From: Pseudolabrys taiwanensis
GTDB taxonomy: Bacteria > Pseudomonadota > Alphaproteobacteria > Rhizobiales > Xanthobacteraceae
NCBI RefSeq assembly: GCF_003367395.1
Contig: NZ_CP031417.1
Span: 4,650,001-4,714,000 of the forward strand
Direction: 5' to 3'
Length of the DNA stretch: 64,000 bases
Below, one piece after another: positions 42,681 through 51,101 of this stretch. The notes under the pieces are model-generated. The model worked only from the letters and a program-made list of their open reading frames with translations, did not search any database and was not told the DNA's origin. Position numbers and translations under genes: made by a program. Each line of letters starts with the position of its first letter. The first letter of the stretch is position 1.

Positions 42681-42929
42681 ATGTCTGGGCGCGACGAGGA
42701 GATCAACGAGTTGTTGTCGACGGTTTCCAAGCTTAACGAAGTGGCAGCGCGGAACCAACTGCGCTTTGCCACCCAGCTTCTTGATATGCTCCAACTCGAA
42801 TTGACCATGGTCATGTTCGGCTACTCGGACCTCGACGATTGCCCGGCTGAGGATTCTTCCGGCAAGCCAGTCGATCGTTCTCGGGTATCCAAGCGTCCTC
42901 GCATGCGGGCGCGGGGGCGGCGTTTGTGA
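42681..42929 (+). CDS. Small helical protein of unknown function downstream of luxI
   Basis: An 82-residue frame with ATG 42681 and upstream GGAG (42667-42670) and GAAGGA. Residues 1-45 look like an amphipathic helical hairpin (INELLSTVSKLNEVAARNQL, FATQLLDMLQLELTMVMFGY), then an acidic patch DLDDCPAED and a basic tail. The last 109 bp overlap the 3' end of the convergent glycosyltransferase gene, where the basic tail may be a by-product. I do not recognise the family. Confidence 0.5.
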   Translation: MSGRDEEINELLSTVSKLNEVAARNQLRFATQLLDMLQLELTMVMFGYSDLDDCPAEDSSGKPVDRSRVSKRPRMRARGRRL

Positions 42930-44968
42930 GCGCTCTGCCGCGATGTCCAGCGCAGCGCCGCGATGCGCTCTCGGGCCTTCTTCGATAAAGAGTGCGTGCT
43001 GGTCGCCGCTTTGCCGCGCAATTGGCGCTCGAGATCGGTGAGAGAGCGTACGAGAGCGTCGATGCGCCGTGAGCTTTTGGCGAGTCCGTGCTCTGTCTTT
43101 TCCCAACGGTACGGCGCGGCCACGAATTGATAGGCTGCTCGCCAAGCAGCGATCGACAACAATAGCCAGTTCAGCGGTGTGAGAAGCAGTATCCATGCCG
43201 TCGGCAACAGTCCGCGTCGGCTGAGGCCAATCCATGCGAGCAAGGCCGAGGTGAAATAGCCAACGAGAACATTGATTCCATACAACGCCGCAAGGATGGC
43301 GACAGTCGTCTCGTTTTCTTCGCCTGCAGGCGGGCCGGCTATGACGAACGCGACGGCGCCGGCGAGGAAGAACGGATGTACCAGGGCTCCCAGCACGTTG
43401 CCGCCGACCGCGAACTGGAAGGCGAAAAAGCCTGCGGGGCCGAGGTCGTGTAACAATCGGCGCGGCTGGCGCATGTGTACGCACCATGTCTGCATCCAGC
43501 CTTTGAACCACCGCGTTCGCTGGCGCAGCCACGGCCCGAGGCGCGCCGGCGCTTCTTCATAAGTCGTTGAGTCGATCACGGCCGAGCGATAGCCCAGGCG
43601 CGCGAGCCGCATGCCGAGGTCGGCATCCTCAGTCACGTTGTAAGGATCCCAGGCTCCGATCTTGCGCAGCACGTCGGTGTAGAAATGATTGGAAGAGCCG
43701 CCCAGCGGCAATGGTAGCCCTAGATGACTCAAGCCGTTGAGGAACACATCGAAATGGGCCGCATATTCCGCGGTGAAGAGGCGCGTGAGCCAACTGTCCG
43801 ACGTGTTGTCGATGGACAGCCGCGCCTGCACGCAGGCCAGTTCGTCCCCATGTCTGCCGAATGCGCGCAGAGCGCGGCGCAGTTGATCGGGTTCGGGGCG
43901 GTCTTCGGCGTCATAGACAACGGTAAAGGCGCCACGCGCGAAAGGCAGTGCGGCGTTGAGCGCCTTCGGTTTGGTGCGCGGCGCGGCGGCCGGTACCGGA
44001 ATGACGGTGATAGGCAGGCGGCTTCGACATCGGGCGATCGCCGACCGTGTTTCGAGGTCGTCGGCCTCCACCGCAAGAATGACGTCGAGCTTCTCAATCG
44101 GGTAGTCGATCCGCGCGATCGCGTTCAGGAGCCCCTCAACCGATCTTGCTTCGCGGTAGAGCGCGGCAATGATGGTGTAAATCGGCAGTTCGATGTCCGC
44201 GACGGCCGGCAACGGCTTCGGGCGGGATTGCTCGGTCGCGGCGCTGATCAAGCGCAAGCCGAGCCAGCCGAGAAATACGAGTGCCAAGATGGGGGAGAGG
44301 GCGAGCAGGGTTGCGGACGGAGCAACCGTTGCCGCCGCAGCGACAAGCGCGAGCGCGACGCGCGCCGCGATCCGGCTCGGGGGATGGGGGGCGGCGGCCG
44401 AGAACAGCGGCATCTCGTTCTTGAGCCGGTTGCAGGCGCGCGCGACAAGCGTCGCGCCGGCGTGGCGCAGGACGAAGCGCACCATCCGCTCCCGCGTCGT
44501 GAAGCGAAAGCGCTTCGGCCACCTCGGATCGTCCTTGGCGATCTGCACGATGCGGCGCGCCGCGACGCCGCGCGGCGCCAGCACCAGCGTCAATCCCTCT
44601 TCCTCCGCCAGCGGCAAGAGCCCCGCTGCCGCGCCCTCGATGAGCCGCACGTCGTCGACCGGGCACCGCCCGCGCAGCGCCCCGTCGAGCGGCTCGAACG
44701 CCGTCTCGAGCGCGGCCGCGAGCGCACGCGCATAGTCCTCCTCACTGATGACGCCCGCGGCGACCAACGCAACGTCGGCGCCGGCTCCGACCCGCTCGGC
44801 GCGCATCTCCGCCATGGCGAGGCCCGCCGGCGGCACGTGGCGACGAATGCATGCGAGTTCGGGAAAGCTGCCGTCCGGCGGCAGGTCGTCCGTTGCGGGA
44901 ACGCCGGCCGCGCCGGGCTTGAACGCGGCGCGCACGCCGGCCCTTGTGGCGAAGACCGCAACGGACAT
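42821..44968 (-). CDS. Membrane glycosyltransferase family 2 with N-terminal MshEN-like domain
   Basis: The 715-residue protein has an N-terminal cytosolic part (about 60-175; GVISEEDYARALAAALETAF, LPLAEEEGLTLVLAPRG) resembling the MshEN/GSPII_E_N domain, then two membrane helices (about 205-245). A GT-A domain follows (about 265-500) with Asp motifs VEADD, YDAEDRPEP and EDADLGMRLARLG and the processive motif RQRTRWFKGWMQTW. Several C-terminal membrane helices come next. This is the layout of NfrB-like synthases of an exopolysaccharide. The basic C-terminal tail overlaps a convergent small gene by 109 bp. Confidence 0.85.
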   Translation of the reverse strand: MSVAVFATRAGVRAAFKPGAAGVPATDDLPPDGSFPELACIRRHVPPAGLAMAEMRAERVGAGADVALVAAGVISEEDYARALAAALETAFEPLDGALRGRCPVDDVRLIEGAAAGLLPLAEEEGLTLVLAPRGVAARRIVQIAKDDPRWPKRFRFTTRERMVRFVLRHAGATLVARACNRLKNEMPLFSAAAPHPPSRIAARVALALVAAAATVAPSATLLALSPILALVFLGWLGLRLISAATEQSRPKPLPAVADIELPIYTIIAALYREARSVEGLLNAIARIDYPIEKLDVILAVEADDLETRSAIARCRSRLPITVIPVPAAAPRTKPKALNAALPFARGAFTVVYDAEDRPEPDQLRRALRAFGRHGDELACVQARLSIDNTSDSWLTRLFTAEYAAHFDVFLNGLSHLGLPLPLGGSSNHFYTDVLRKIGAWDPYNVTEDADLGMRLARLGYRSAVIDSTTYEEAPARLGPWLRQRTRWFKGWMQTWCVHMRQPRRLLHDLGPAGFFAFQFAVGGNVLGALVHPFFLAGAVAFVIAGPPAGEENETTVAILAALYGINVLVGYFTSALLAWIGLSRRGLLPTAWILLLTPLNWLLLSIAAWRAAYQFVAAPYRWEKTEHGLAKSSRRIDALVRSLTDLERQLRGKAATSTHSLSKKARERIAALRWTSRQSAHKRRPRARMRGRLDTRERSTGLPEESSAGQSSRSE

Positions 44969-45068
44969 GCCCCACGCACCCTTACCCCACCACAGGCAAG
45001 CGTATCGTGGTACGTTCTATTTTTCTACTTTAAATTGTAAAATATATAAAATCGGTTGCAGGCCGCAG

Positions 45069-45641
45069 CTAGCGATGTTGTCCCGGCTGCCACAGGACGT
45101 CGCCGGCACCCTTGTCGTTGGCATAACGGCCGGCGACGAACAGGTAATCCGACAGGCGGTTGACGTATTGCAGGGATGGCGCCGACACCTCTTCGCCCGG
45201 CTGGTCCTGTAACGCGACCATGATGCGCTCGGCGCGCCGGCAGACGGTGCGGGCGAGGTGCAGATAGGCCGAGGCGGGGCTGCCGCCCGGCAGGATGAAG
45301 GACCGTAGCGGTTCCAACGTGTCGTTCAGTCGGTCGATTTCCGCCTCGAGCCAGGCGACCTGCGCCTCGGTCACGGTGAGCCGGGCTCCGCCCGGGCCCT
45401 TCTCGGCGAGGCAGAGGTCGGCCTCGACGTCGAAAAGGTCGTTCTGGATGCGCGAGAGCGCCTGATCGAGCGCGGCACTGCCCGCAGTGTACAGCCGCAC
45501 CAGCCCGAGGACGGCGTTCACCTCGTCGAGCGTGCCGTAAGCGTCCACGCGCAGGTCGTATTTCTTGCGTCGCGCCCCCGAGCCGAGCGAGGTTGTTCCG
45601 TCGTCGCCGGTGCGGGTGTAGATGCGGTTGAGCACGACCAT
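45069..45641 (-). CDS. pduO: Cob(I)alamin adenosyltransferase, PduO type
   Basis: Transfers the adenosyl group of ATP to cob(I)alamin to form coenzyme B12. The 190-residue protein carries the family motifs RIYTRTGDDGTTSLGSGAR (ATP site), VDAYGTLDEVNAVLG, RSFILPGGSPASAYLHLART with VCRRAER and NRLSDYLFVAGRY. The length matches PduO/MMAB single-domain enzymes. A cotranscribed small membrane protein gene (HIG-like) lies 70 bp upstream on the same strand, and both precede the divergent etfBA operon. Confidence 0.95.
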   Translation of the reverse strand: MVVLNRIYTRTGDDGTTSLGSGARRKKYDLRVDAYGTLDEVNAVLGLVRLYTAGSAALDQALSRIQNDLFDVEADLCLAEKGPGGARLTVTEAQVAWLEAEIDRLNDTLEPLRSFILPGGSPASAYLHLARTVCRRAERIMVALQDQPGEEVSAPSLQYVNRLSDYLFVAGRYANDKGAGDVLWQPGQHR

Positions 45642-45711
45642 TTTCCGGATCCCGATAGCCGATTAAAACTTCAGCGTGACGCAATCTTAGTCAGAGCGGG
45701 CGTCGCGGACG

Positions 45712-45906
45712 CTATCGGCCCATGACCCAGATCGTCGCCATAATGATGATGATAGCGACGAACTGCAGCAGCACGCGCAGTCGCATCAGTTTCTGCGAGC
45801 GGTTGGGCGACCCGCCGCGCATCATATTGACGAGCCCGAGCAGCAGCACCACCGCCACGGCGGCGATGGCGGCCGGCACCAGATAAAACGACATGAAATT
45901 CGACAT
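45712..45906 (-). CDS. Twin-transmembrane HIG1-like small protein
   Basis: A 64-residue product with two membrane helices (FYLVPAAIAAVAVVLLLGLV and LLQFVAIIIIMATIWVMG) joined by a short basic loop, MMRGGSPNRSQKLMRLRV. The NxSQKLMRxRVxLQ loop is the HIG1-domain signature, known from mitochondrial respiratory supercomplex factors. In alphaproteobacteria this gene is commonly next to the cob(I)alamin adenosyltransferase and etf genes, as here. The start at 45906 is preceded by a weak AGAAG. Confidence 0.8.
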   Translation of the reverse strand: MSNFMSFYLVPAAIAAVAVVLLLGLVNMMRGGSPNRSQKLMRLRVLLQFVAIIIIMATIWVMGR

Positions 45907-46124
45907 GCGCCGGCTTCTAGCACCCTTGCTGCGGACCGGCCAATCGGTCTGGACATGGCTGCCCGCCGCGCCGGAGTGCCTGTATACGAAGACGGAGCCG
46001 CCAGGGCAGGGCGGCTCGCATTGCGCGCCCTGCGTGCGGCGCAGCATTGACGTTGACACGCCAATGGCACCGCCATTAGCTTCCGGCCGCATTCCGCCAA
46101 AAGTCTATCTGGTCTGGGGTCTCA

Positions 46125-46874
46125 ATGAAAATTCTCGTGCCGGTCAAGCGGGTCGTCGACTACAACGTCAAGATCCGCGTCAAGCCGGATGGCTCCGGCG
46201 TGGAGCTCGCCAACATCAAGATGTCGATGAATCCCTTCGACGAAATTGCCGTCGAGGAAGCGATCCGACTGAAAGAAGCCGGCAAAGCGACGGAAATCGT
46301 CGCCGTCTCCATCGGCCCCGCGCAGGCCTCCGAGACCATCCGCACCGCGCTCGCGATGGGCGCCGACCGCGGTATCCTCGTGAAGGCGGAAGGCGTCGTG
46401 GAGCCGCTCGCGGTCGCCAAGATTCTTAAGGCCATCGTCGAGGCCGAGCAGCCCGGCCTTGTCATCCTGGGCAAGCAGGCCATCGATGACGATAGCAACC
46501 AGACCGGCCAGATGCTTGCCGCGCTGCTCGGCTGGGCGCAGGGCACCTTCGCCTCGAAGCTCGCCATCGACGGCGACAGCGTCAGCGTGACGCGTGAAGT
46601 CGACGGCGGCCTGCAGACGGTGAAGCTGAAGGCGCCGGCGATCGTGACGACGGATCTGCGTCTCAACGAGCCGCGCTACGCTTCGTTGCCGAACATCATG
46701 AAGGCGAAGAAGAAGCCGATCGACGAGAAGTCGCCGGCCGATTACGGCGTCGACGTGAAGCCGCGGCTTGAAGTGCTCAAGACGGCCGAGCCGTCGGGCC
46801 GCAAGTCGGGCGCCAAGGTCGGCTCGGTGGCCGAACTCGTGAGCAAGCTGAAAGACGAAGCGGGGGTGCTGTAA
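46125..46874 (+). CDS. etfB: Electron transfer flavoprotein, beta subunit
   Basis: With EtfA it shuttles electrons from acyl-CoA dehydrogenases to ETF-quinone oxidoreductase. The 249-residue product starts [20 protein letters not shown], typical for EtfB. It has [38 protein letters not shown] for AMP binding and [20 protein letters not shown], the beta-ETF recognition-loop signature. It is followed by etfA after 2 bp. The AKKKPI wording after the loop is usual for the housekeeping (not FixA) branch. Confidence 0.96.
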   Translation: MKILVPVKRVVDYNVKIRVKPDGSGVELANIKMSMNPFDEIAVEEAIRLKEAGKATEIVAVSIGPAQASETIRTALAMGADRGILVKAEGVVEPLAVAKILKAIVEAEQPGLVILGKQAIDDDSNQTGQMLAALLGWAQGTFASKLAIDGDSVSVTREVDGGLQTVKLKAPAIVTTDLRLNEPRYASLPNIMKAKKKPIDEKSPADYGVDVKPRLEVLKTAEPSGRKSGAKVGSVAELVSKLKDEAGVL

Positions 46875-46876
46875 CG

Positions 46877-47821
46877 ATGACCACTCTTCTCATCGCCGAG
46901 CACGATAACAAGTCGCTCAAGGATGCCACCACGAAGGCGCTAAGCGCGGCCAAGGCGCTCGGCGCCGACGTGCACGTCCTCATCGCGGGTAAGGATGCTA
47001 AGGCCGCCGCCGAGGCCGCCAGCAAGCTCGACGGCGTTGCCAAGGTGCTCGTTGCCGAAGGCGATGCCTATGAGCATCAGTTGGCCGAGCCGATGGCCGC
47101 GCTGATCGTCTCGCTCGCGGGCTCTTATGACGCACTCGTCGCGCCGGCCACGACCAACGGCAAGAACATCATGCCGCGCGTCGCCGCCCTGATCGACGTG
47201 ATGCAGATCTCCGACATCATCAAGGTTGTGGCCCCCGACACCTTCGAGCGGCCCATTTATGCCGGTAACGCCATCCAGACGGTGAAGTCGACCGACGCGA
47301 AGAAGGTCATCACTGTCCGTACCTCGACCTTCCAGGCGGCGGGGCAGGGCGGCTCGGCGCCAATCGAGAGCGCGACGGCGGCGAGCGATCCGGCGTTGTC
47401 GTCTTTCGTCGGCGAGGAGTTATCGAAGTCGGATCGTCCCGAGCTCACCTCGGCCAAGATCATCATCTCCGGCGGCCGCGCCATGCAGAGCCGTGAGAAC
47501 TTCACCAAGTACATCGAGCCGGTGGCCGACAAGCTGGGCGCCGCCGTCGGCGCCTCGCGCGCGGCGGTCGACGCGGGCTACGCGCCGAACGACTGGCAGG
47601 TGGGTCAGACCGGGAAGGTGGTGGCGCCGGAGCTGTACATCGCGGTGGGCATTTCCGGCGCGATCCAGCATCTCGCCGGCATGAAGGATTCCAAGGTCAT
47701 CGTTGCGATCAACAAGGACGAGGAGGCGCCCATCTTCCAGGTCGCCGACTATGGTCTGGTCGCCGACCTCTATCAGGCGCTGCCGGAGCTGTCGGCGGAG
47801 CTGGATAAGGTCAAGCGCTGA
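46877..47821 (+). CDS. etfA: Electron transfer flavoprotein, alpha subunit
   Basis: FAD-binding partner of EtfB, 314 residues. The N-terminal half pairs with EtfB ([20 protein letters not shown]). The C-terminal FAD domain shows [54 protein letters not shown] and [20 protein letters not shown], the standard EtfA signature. It ends just before a hairpin array and the hbd gene, so beta-oxidation or butyryl-CoA metabolism genes follow in line. Confidence 0.96.
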   Translation: MTTLLIAEHDNKSLKDATTKALSAAKALGADVHVLIAGKDAKAAAEAASKLDGVAKVLVAEGDAYEHQLAEPMAALIVSLAGSYDALVAPATTNGKNIMPRVAALIDVMQISDIIKVVAPDTFERPIYAGNAIQTVKSTDAKKVITVRTSTFQAAGQGGSAPIESATAASDPALSSFVGEELSKSDRPELTSAKIIISGGRAMQSRENFTKYIEPVADKLGAAVGASRAAVDAGYAPNDWQVGQTGKVVAPELYIAVGISGAIQHLAGMKDSKVIVAINKDEEAPIFQVADYGLVADLYQALPELSAELDKVKR

Positions 47822-47837
47822 GCCTGCGTCAGAATGA

Positions 47838-47894
47838 CCGAACCGCCGGTGGTGCGATCCGGCGGTTCGGCGTACAAAGAGAGCCGAACCGCCG
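47838..47894 (+). terminator. Three-arm hairpin array between etfA and hbd
   Basis: CCGAACCGCCGG (47838-47849) pairs perfectly with CCGGCGGTTCGG (47859-47870). A third arm, CCGAACCGCCG (47884-47894), can pair with 47860-47870 instead. The two hairpins exclude each other. There is no T run, so this may be an mRNA stabiliser or attenuator rather than a simple terminator. Confidence 0.55.
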
Positions 47895-47951
47895 CGCTTC
47901 ACGACATTCGGGGCCGCGTGCGCCGGATATCCATCGATCGGAAATAAGAAC

Positions 47952-48833
47952 ATGGCTGTGACTATAAAAACTGTCGGGGTCGTCGGCGCAGGCCAGATGG
48001 GCAACGGTATCGCTCATGTCTGCGCGCTTGCTGGTTTCCCGGTGATGCTCAACGACGTGTCGGCGGACCGCATCAAAGCGGGTATCGCGACGGTTACAGG
48101 TAACCTGGCGCGCCAAGTGTCCAAGAAGACGATCTCGGAGGACGAGCGTAAGAATGCCTTGGCGCTGATCAAGCCTGCCGAGAAGTACGAGGACCTGACG
48201 AACTGCGATCTCGTCATCGAGTCCGCGACCGAAAAAGAAGACGTCAAGCGCAAGATCTTTTCCGATCTCTGCACGGTGCTGAAGCCCGAGGCGATCGTCG
48301 CCTCGAACACCTCGTCGATCTCCATCACGCGGCTGGCCTCGGCCACGGACCGCCCCGAGCGCTTCATCGGCATCCACTTCATGAATCCGGTGCCGTTGAT
48401 GGAGCTGGTCGAGCTCATTCGCGGCATTGCCACCGACGATGTCACCTTTGAAGCCAGCAAGACCTTCGTCAGCAAGCTCGGCAAGACCATCGCGGTGTCG
48501 GAAGATTTCCCGGCCTTCATCGTCAACCGCATCCTGCTGCCGATGATCAACGAGGCCATCTACACGCTGTACGAAGGCGTCGGTAACGTCGAGGCGATCG
48601 ACACCGCCATGCGCCTCGGCGCGCATCATCCGATGGGCCCGCTCGAATTGGCCGACTTCATCGGTCTCGACACCTGCCTGTCGGTCATGCAGGTGCTGCA
48701 CGAGGGCCTTGCCGACTCGAAGTACCGCCCGTGCCCGCTGCTGGTGAAATACGTCGAAGCCGGCTGGCTCGGCCGCAAGACCAAGCGCGGCTTCTACGAT
48801 TACCGCGGCGAAAAGCCGGTGCCGACGCGGTAA
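47952..48833 (+). CDS. hbdA: 3-hydroxybutyryl-CoA dehydrogenase
   Basis: NAD(P)-dependent interconversion of acetoacetyl-CoA and 3-hydroxybutyryl-CoA. The 293-residue product has a Rossmann start (VGVVGAGQMGNGIAHVCALA), the SNTSSISITRLA segment and the catalytic His in GIHFMNPVPLMELVE. The C-terminal dimer domain has DFPAFIVNRILLPMINEAIY, HHPMGPLELADFIGLDT and a GRKTKRGFYDY end. The length and motifs match short-chain HbdA rather than fused FadB. It sits 130 bp after etfA, separated by the hairpin array, and may be expressed with it. Confidence 0.95.
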   Translation: MAVTIKTVGVVGAGQMGNGIAHVCALAGFPVMLNDVSADRIKAGIATVTGNLARQVSKKTISEDERKNALALIKPAEKYEDLTNCDLVIESATEKEDVKRKIFSDLCTVLKPEAIVASNTSSISITRLASATDRPERFIGIHFMNPVPLMELVELIRGIATDDVTFEASKTFVSKLGKTIAVSEDFPAFIVNRILLPMINEAIYTLYEGVGNVEAIDTAMRLGAHHPMGPLELADFIGLDTCLSVMQVLHEGLADSKYRPCPLLVKYVEAGWLGRKTKRGFYDYRGEKPVPTR

Positions 48834-48861
48834 GCGCTCTTTACGCGCAACCTCCCTCCGC

Positions 48862-48905
48862 CATCATCCTGAGCAGCGCTCCGAAGGAGCGCGTCTCGAA
48901 GGATG
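48862..48905. repeat. Short palindromic repeat, CATCATCCTGAG...CTCGAAGGATG module, copy 1
   Basis: The module begins CATCATCCTGAG, has an inner palindrome GCGCTCCGAAGGAGCGC, and ends CTCGAAGGATG. The same ends occur at 55327-55366. It is a dispersed intergenic element of this bacterial group. It lies in the convergent gap between hbd and the GST gene and may serve as a 3'-end structure. Confidence 0.7.
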
Positions 48906-48938
48906 TGGGCGCCCCCCGCCTCGGGACGAGGCCGGCCG

Positions 48939-49589
48939 CTATGCCGCCACGGGCTTTTCCGCGAAGTCGTTCATCTGTGCCGCCAGCGCGCGCTTGAAGG
49001 CCGGCCGCGCCTCGCAGCGCAGGCGATAGTTCTCCAACACCGGCATCGCCGTCACCAGATCGCAGTGACGCGGAATGCGCAGCACGCTGGCCATCAGCAA
49101 ATCGGCGGCGGTGAAGCGCTCCTCGAGATAGTCACGGCCGTCGAGCCATTGCGATAAGGCCTCGAGTCGCGACTGCGCGAGTTGCAGCGCGCCGGGTCGG
49201 CGCTCTTTCGCCCAGTCTTTATCGGCGTGGAAGAGATCGATCGCGGTCAGGTTCTGGATGTGCGGCTCGATCGAATTGAGTGCGGCGAACATCCAGGTGA
49301 GCGTGCGGGCGCGCGCTTTCTCCTCGCGTGGCATCAAGGTGTCGGACTTCGTCGCGATGTGATGGACGATGGCGCCCGACTCGAACAGCACGAAGCCGTC
49401 CTCTTCGTAGGTCGGCACCTGGCCGAACGGCTGAAGTCGCCGGTAGGTGTCGGATTGCTGATCGTTTGGCCCGATGAGCCATGTATCGTAGGGGAGGCCG
49501 GCTTCCTCCAACGCCCAGCGCACGCGCAGATCACGCACCAGACCGCGCGCGAATTCGGGTACCCAGCGGAAAGCGCTTACCGAAATCAT
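48939..49589 (-). CDS. Glutathione S-transferase family protein
   Basis: 216 residues from ATG 49589 with AAGGAG upstream. The thioredoxin-like N-terminal domain has LRVRWALEEAGLPYDTWLIG, the cis-Pro motif QVPTYEEDG and the ESGAIVHHIA glutathione-binding turn. An all-helical C-terminal domain follows (FTAADLLMASVLRI). A Ser/Tyr/Cys catalytic residue is not clear from the sequence. It lies 35 bp upstream of the hbd-side repeat and 35 bp after the end of the AHSA1-VOC gene on the same strand, and may share that operon. Confidence 0.88.
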   Translation of the reverse strand: MISVSAFRWVPEFARGLVRDLRVRWALEEAGLPYDTWLIGPNDQQSDTYRRLQPFGQVPTYEEDGFVLFESGAIVHHIATKSDTLMPREEKARARTLTWMFAALNSIEPHIQNLTAIDLFHADKDWAKERRPGALQLAQSRLEALSQWLDGRDYLEERFTAADLLMASVLRIPRHCDLVTAMPVLENYRLRCEARPAFKRALAAQMNDFAEKPVAA

Positions 49590-49624
49590 GTCACTACTCC
49601 TTCCTAGATCAACAGTCGGATGCG

Positions 49625-50455
49625 TTACATCGGCCGCGGCGTGATCATCGCGATCTTGGCGCCGCCCGGTTGTTCGAGGATGGCGATACGGCCGACGCCC
49701 GGAATATCGGACGGCGCGCGCACTTCCTTGGCGCCGGCGATGAGCGCTGTCTTGAAGCGTGTGTCGACATCGTCGACGGCGATGTACGAGAGCCAATGTT
49801 CTGGCGCGTCCTTGCAGCGCTCGTCGGCGCTTGTGTCGTACAGGCCGCCGACGCGGTCATCACCGTTCTTGATGATCCAATACGTGAAGCCCGGCATGCC
49901 CATGGCCTCGAAGGTCCAGCCGATCGTGGTGCCGAGAAAGCGCTGGGCGGCGTTGACATGCTGCGTATTGAGTTCGTTCCAGATGAACTTGCCATGCGGC
50001 TTCGCGTCGGCCGTGTGCAGATAGGTCTCGAGCTTGAGCAGGGCACCGGTCCAACCTTGGTTGTGACTGTCGCGCGCATCCGCGTCGAAGAAGTTTTCGT
50101 GCGTGAGCGTCATCAGCGTGCCGTCGCCATCCGGTTTGAACGTGACGGTGACGAGCGACTCGTGTTCCGGTGTCGATTTCCACGCCCAGGTGAAAACCAA
50201 TTTCTCGTTCGGAACGACCTCGCGATAGACGCCGGCGACGTTATGCTCTTCCGGGGCGCCGGGCTTTTGCATGATGAAGCGGTAGCGGCCGCCTGCCCGC
50301 GCATCGGCCTCGACGGACGTACAGCGAACTTCGCCAGGCCCGAGCCATTTCTTCAGTTTTTCCGGGTCCGCCCAGGCTTGGAAGACTTTTTCGGGGCGGA
50401 CGTTGAAACGGCGCTTGATGGTGAGGCTTGGCTTGGTGACGACGTCGGTTGACAT
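49625..50455 (-). CDS. Fusion of an AHSA1/SRPBCC domain and a VOC (glyoxalase-like) domain
   Basis: The 276-residue product has two halves. Residues 1-150 form an AHSA1-type START fold (IKRRFNVRPEKVFQAWADPE, WLGPGEVRC, HNVAGVYREVVPNEKLVFTW, QGWTGALLKLETYL). Residues 155-276 form a VOC domain (GKFIWNELNTQHVNAAQRFL then GTTIGWTFE, YIAVDDVDTRFKTALIAGAK, GRIAILEQPGGAKIAMITP). AHSA1-like proteins next to ArsR genes are common small-molecule binding proteins; the VOC fusion adds a possible metal site. The gene overlaps the upstream arsR by 103 bp. Confidence 0.9.
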   Translation of the reverse strand: MSTDVVTKPSLTIKRRFNVRPEKVFQAWADPEKLKKWLGPGEVRCTSVEADARAGGRYRFIMQKPGAPEEHNVAGVYREVVPNEKLVFTWAWKSTPEHESLVTVTFKPDGDGTLMTLTHENFFDADARDSHNQGWTGALLKLETYLHTADAKPHGKFIWNELNTQHVNAAQRFLGTTIGWTFEAMGMPGFTYWIIKNGDDRVGGLYDTSADERCKDAPEHWLSYIAVDDVDTRFKTALIAGAKEVRAPSDIPGVGRIAILEQPGGAKIAMITPRPM

Positions 50456-50766
50456 GTTTCTTCCTCCAAAAACGCCGCGAGACGATCGAGGCTTTCACTC
50501 CAGAAGCGCTGGTAGCGGTTGAGCCAGTCGGTGGCTTCCTGCATCGGCGTGGCGCGCAGGCGCACGGACACGGTACGGCCGGTCTTGCTGCGTTCGACGA
50601 GCCCGGCATCCGACAAGACATCGAGATGCTTCATCACCGCCGGCAGCGACATCGCGTGCGGTCGCGCCAATTCGCTCACGGACAAAGTGTCGCGCTCGGA
50701 GAGCTGCGCGAGCAACGCGCGGCGTGTCGGGTCGGCGAGCGCTGCGAAGGTTTGATCGAGGCTCAT
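50353..50766 (-). CDS. ArsR-family (SdpR-like) transcriptional regulator
   Basis: The 137-residue product has a winged helix in the first 100 residues (FAALADPTRRALLAQLSERD, SLPAVMKHLDVLSDAGLVER, SKTGRTVSVRL). It belongs to the metal-independent ArsR/SdpR branch usually paired with AHSA1 proteins. The last about 34 residues are Ser/Lys-rich and lie over the start of the AHSA1-VOC gene in another frame, giving a 103-bp overlap that couples the two. A 28-bp dyad upstream is its likely autoregulatory operator. Confidence 0.92.
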   Translation of the reverse strand: MSLDQTFAALADPTRRALLAQLSERDTLSVSELARPHAMSLPAVMKHLDVLSDAGLVERSKTGRTVSVRLRATPMQEATDWLNRYQRFWSESLDRLAAFLEEETCQPTSSPSQASPSSAVSTSAPKKSSKPGRTRKN

Positions 50767-50793
50767 GGGGCGTGGCTCGTCGGGCGGGGGTGT

Positions 50794-50821
50794 AAATACT
50801 AAACCGATAGGTTAAGTATTT
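50794..50821. promoter_or_regulatory. ArsR operator (28-bp dyad)
   Basis: AAATACTAAACC (50794-50805), GATA, GGTTAAGTATTT (50810-50821). The arms match at 11 of 12 positions. The core AACC-GATA-GGTT fits known ArsR/SdpR operators. It sits 28 bp before the arsR start and also just ahead of the divergent YjfB-like gene. Confidence 0.75.
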
Positions 50822-50879
50822 GCCTGCGGGCGTCCGGAGTCAAGTCGGACGTTTGCCATTTGTTGAGGAAGGAAACCGT

Positions 50880-51092
50880 ATGAGAGGGGTCATGGATCCG
50901 ACCTCTCTCGTCTCAGCCATGGCCGGCGCCCAGATGGGCAGCGTGCAGATGGCGCTCGCCGCCAAGATGCTGAAGATGAACGCCGACTCGCAGGGCGCGA
51001 TCGCGCAGGTGCTCGACGCGGCGACGCAGAACCTGAACCGCCTTGCCAATGTCGGCGCCGGGGTCGGCCAGAATCTGGATATTTCCGTCTAA
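50880..51092 (+). CDS. YjfB-family small putative motility protein
   Basis: A 70-residue protein from ATG 50880 (AAGGA upstream); ATG 50892 is also possible. The wording MDPTSLVSAMAGAQMGSVQM, ALAAKMLKMNADSQG and GVGQNLDISV is the YjfB pattern, known from flagellated bacteria and labelled putative motility protein. There are no membrane segments. It is followed after 9 bp by a shorter, divergent relative that shares the same start and end. Confidence 0.75.
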   Translation: MRGVMDPTSLVSAMAGAQMGSVQMALAAKMLKMNADSQGAIAQVLDAATQNLNRLANVGAGVGQNLDISV

Positions 51093-51101
51093 TCGGGCGC
51101 C

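Noticed and set aside
43724..45040. Plus-strand open frame of about 440 codons opposite the glycosyltransferase
   Set aside because: Antisense shadow rich in Arg/Gly/Asp with no recognisable domain.
48014..48559. Minus-strand frame opposite hbd
   Set aside because: Ser/Arg/Met-rich antisense of a well-defined dehydrogenase.
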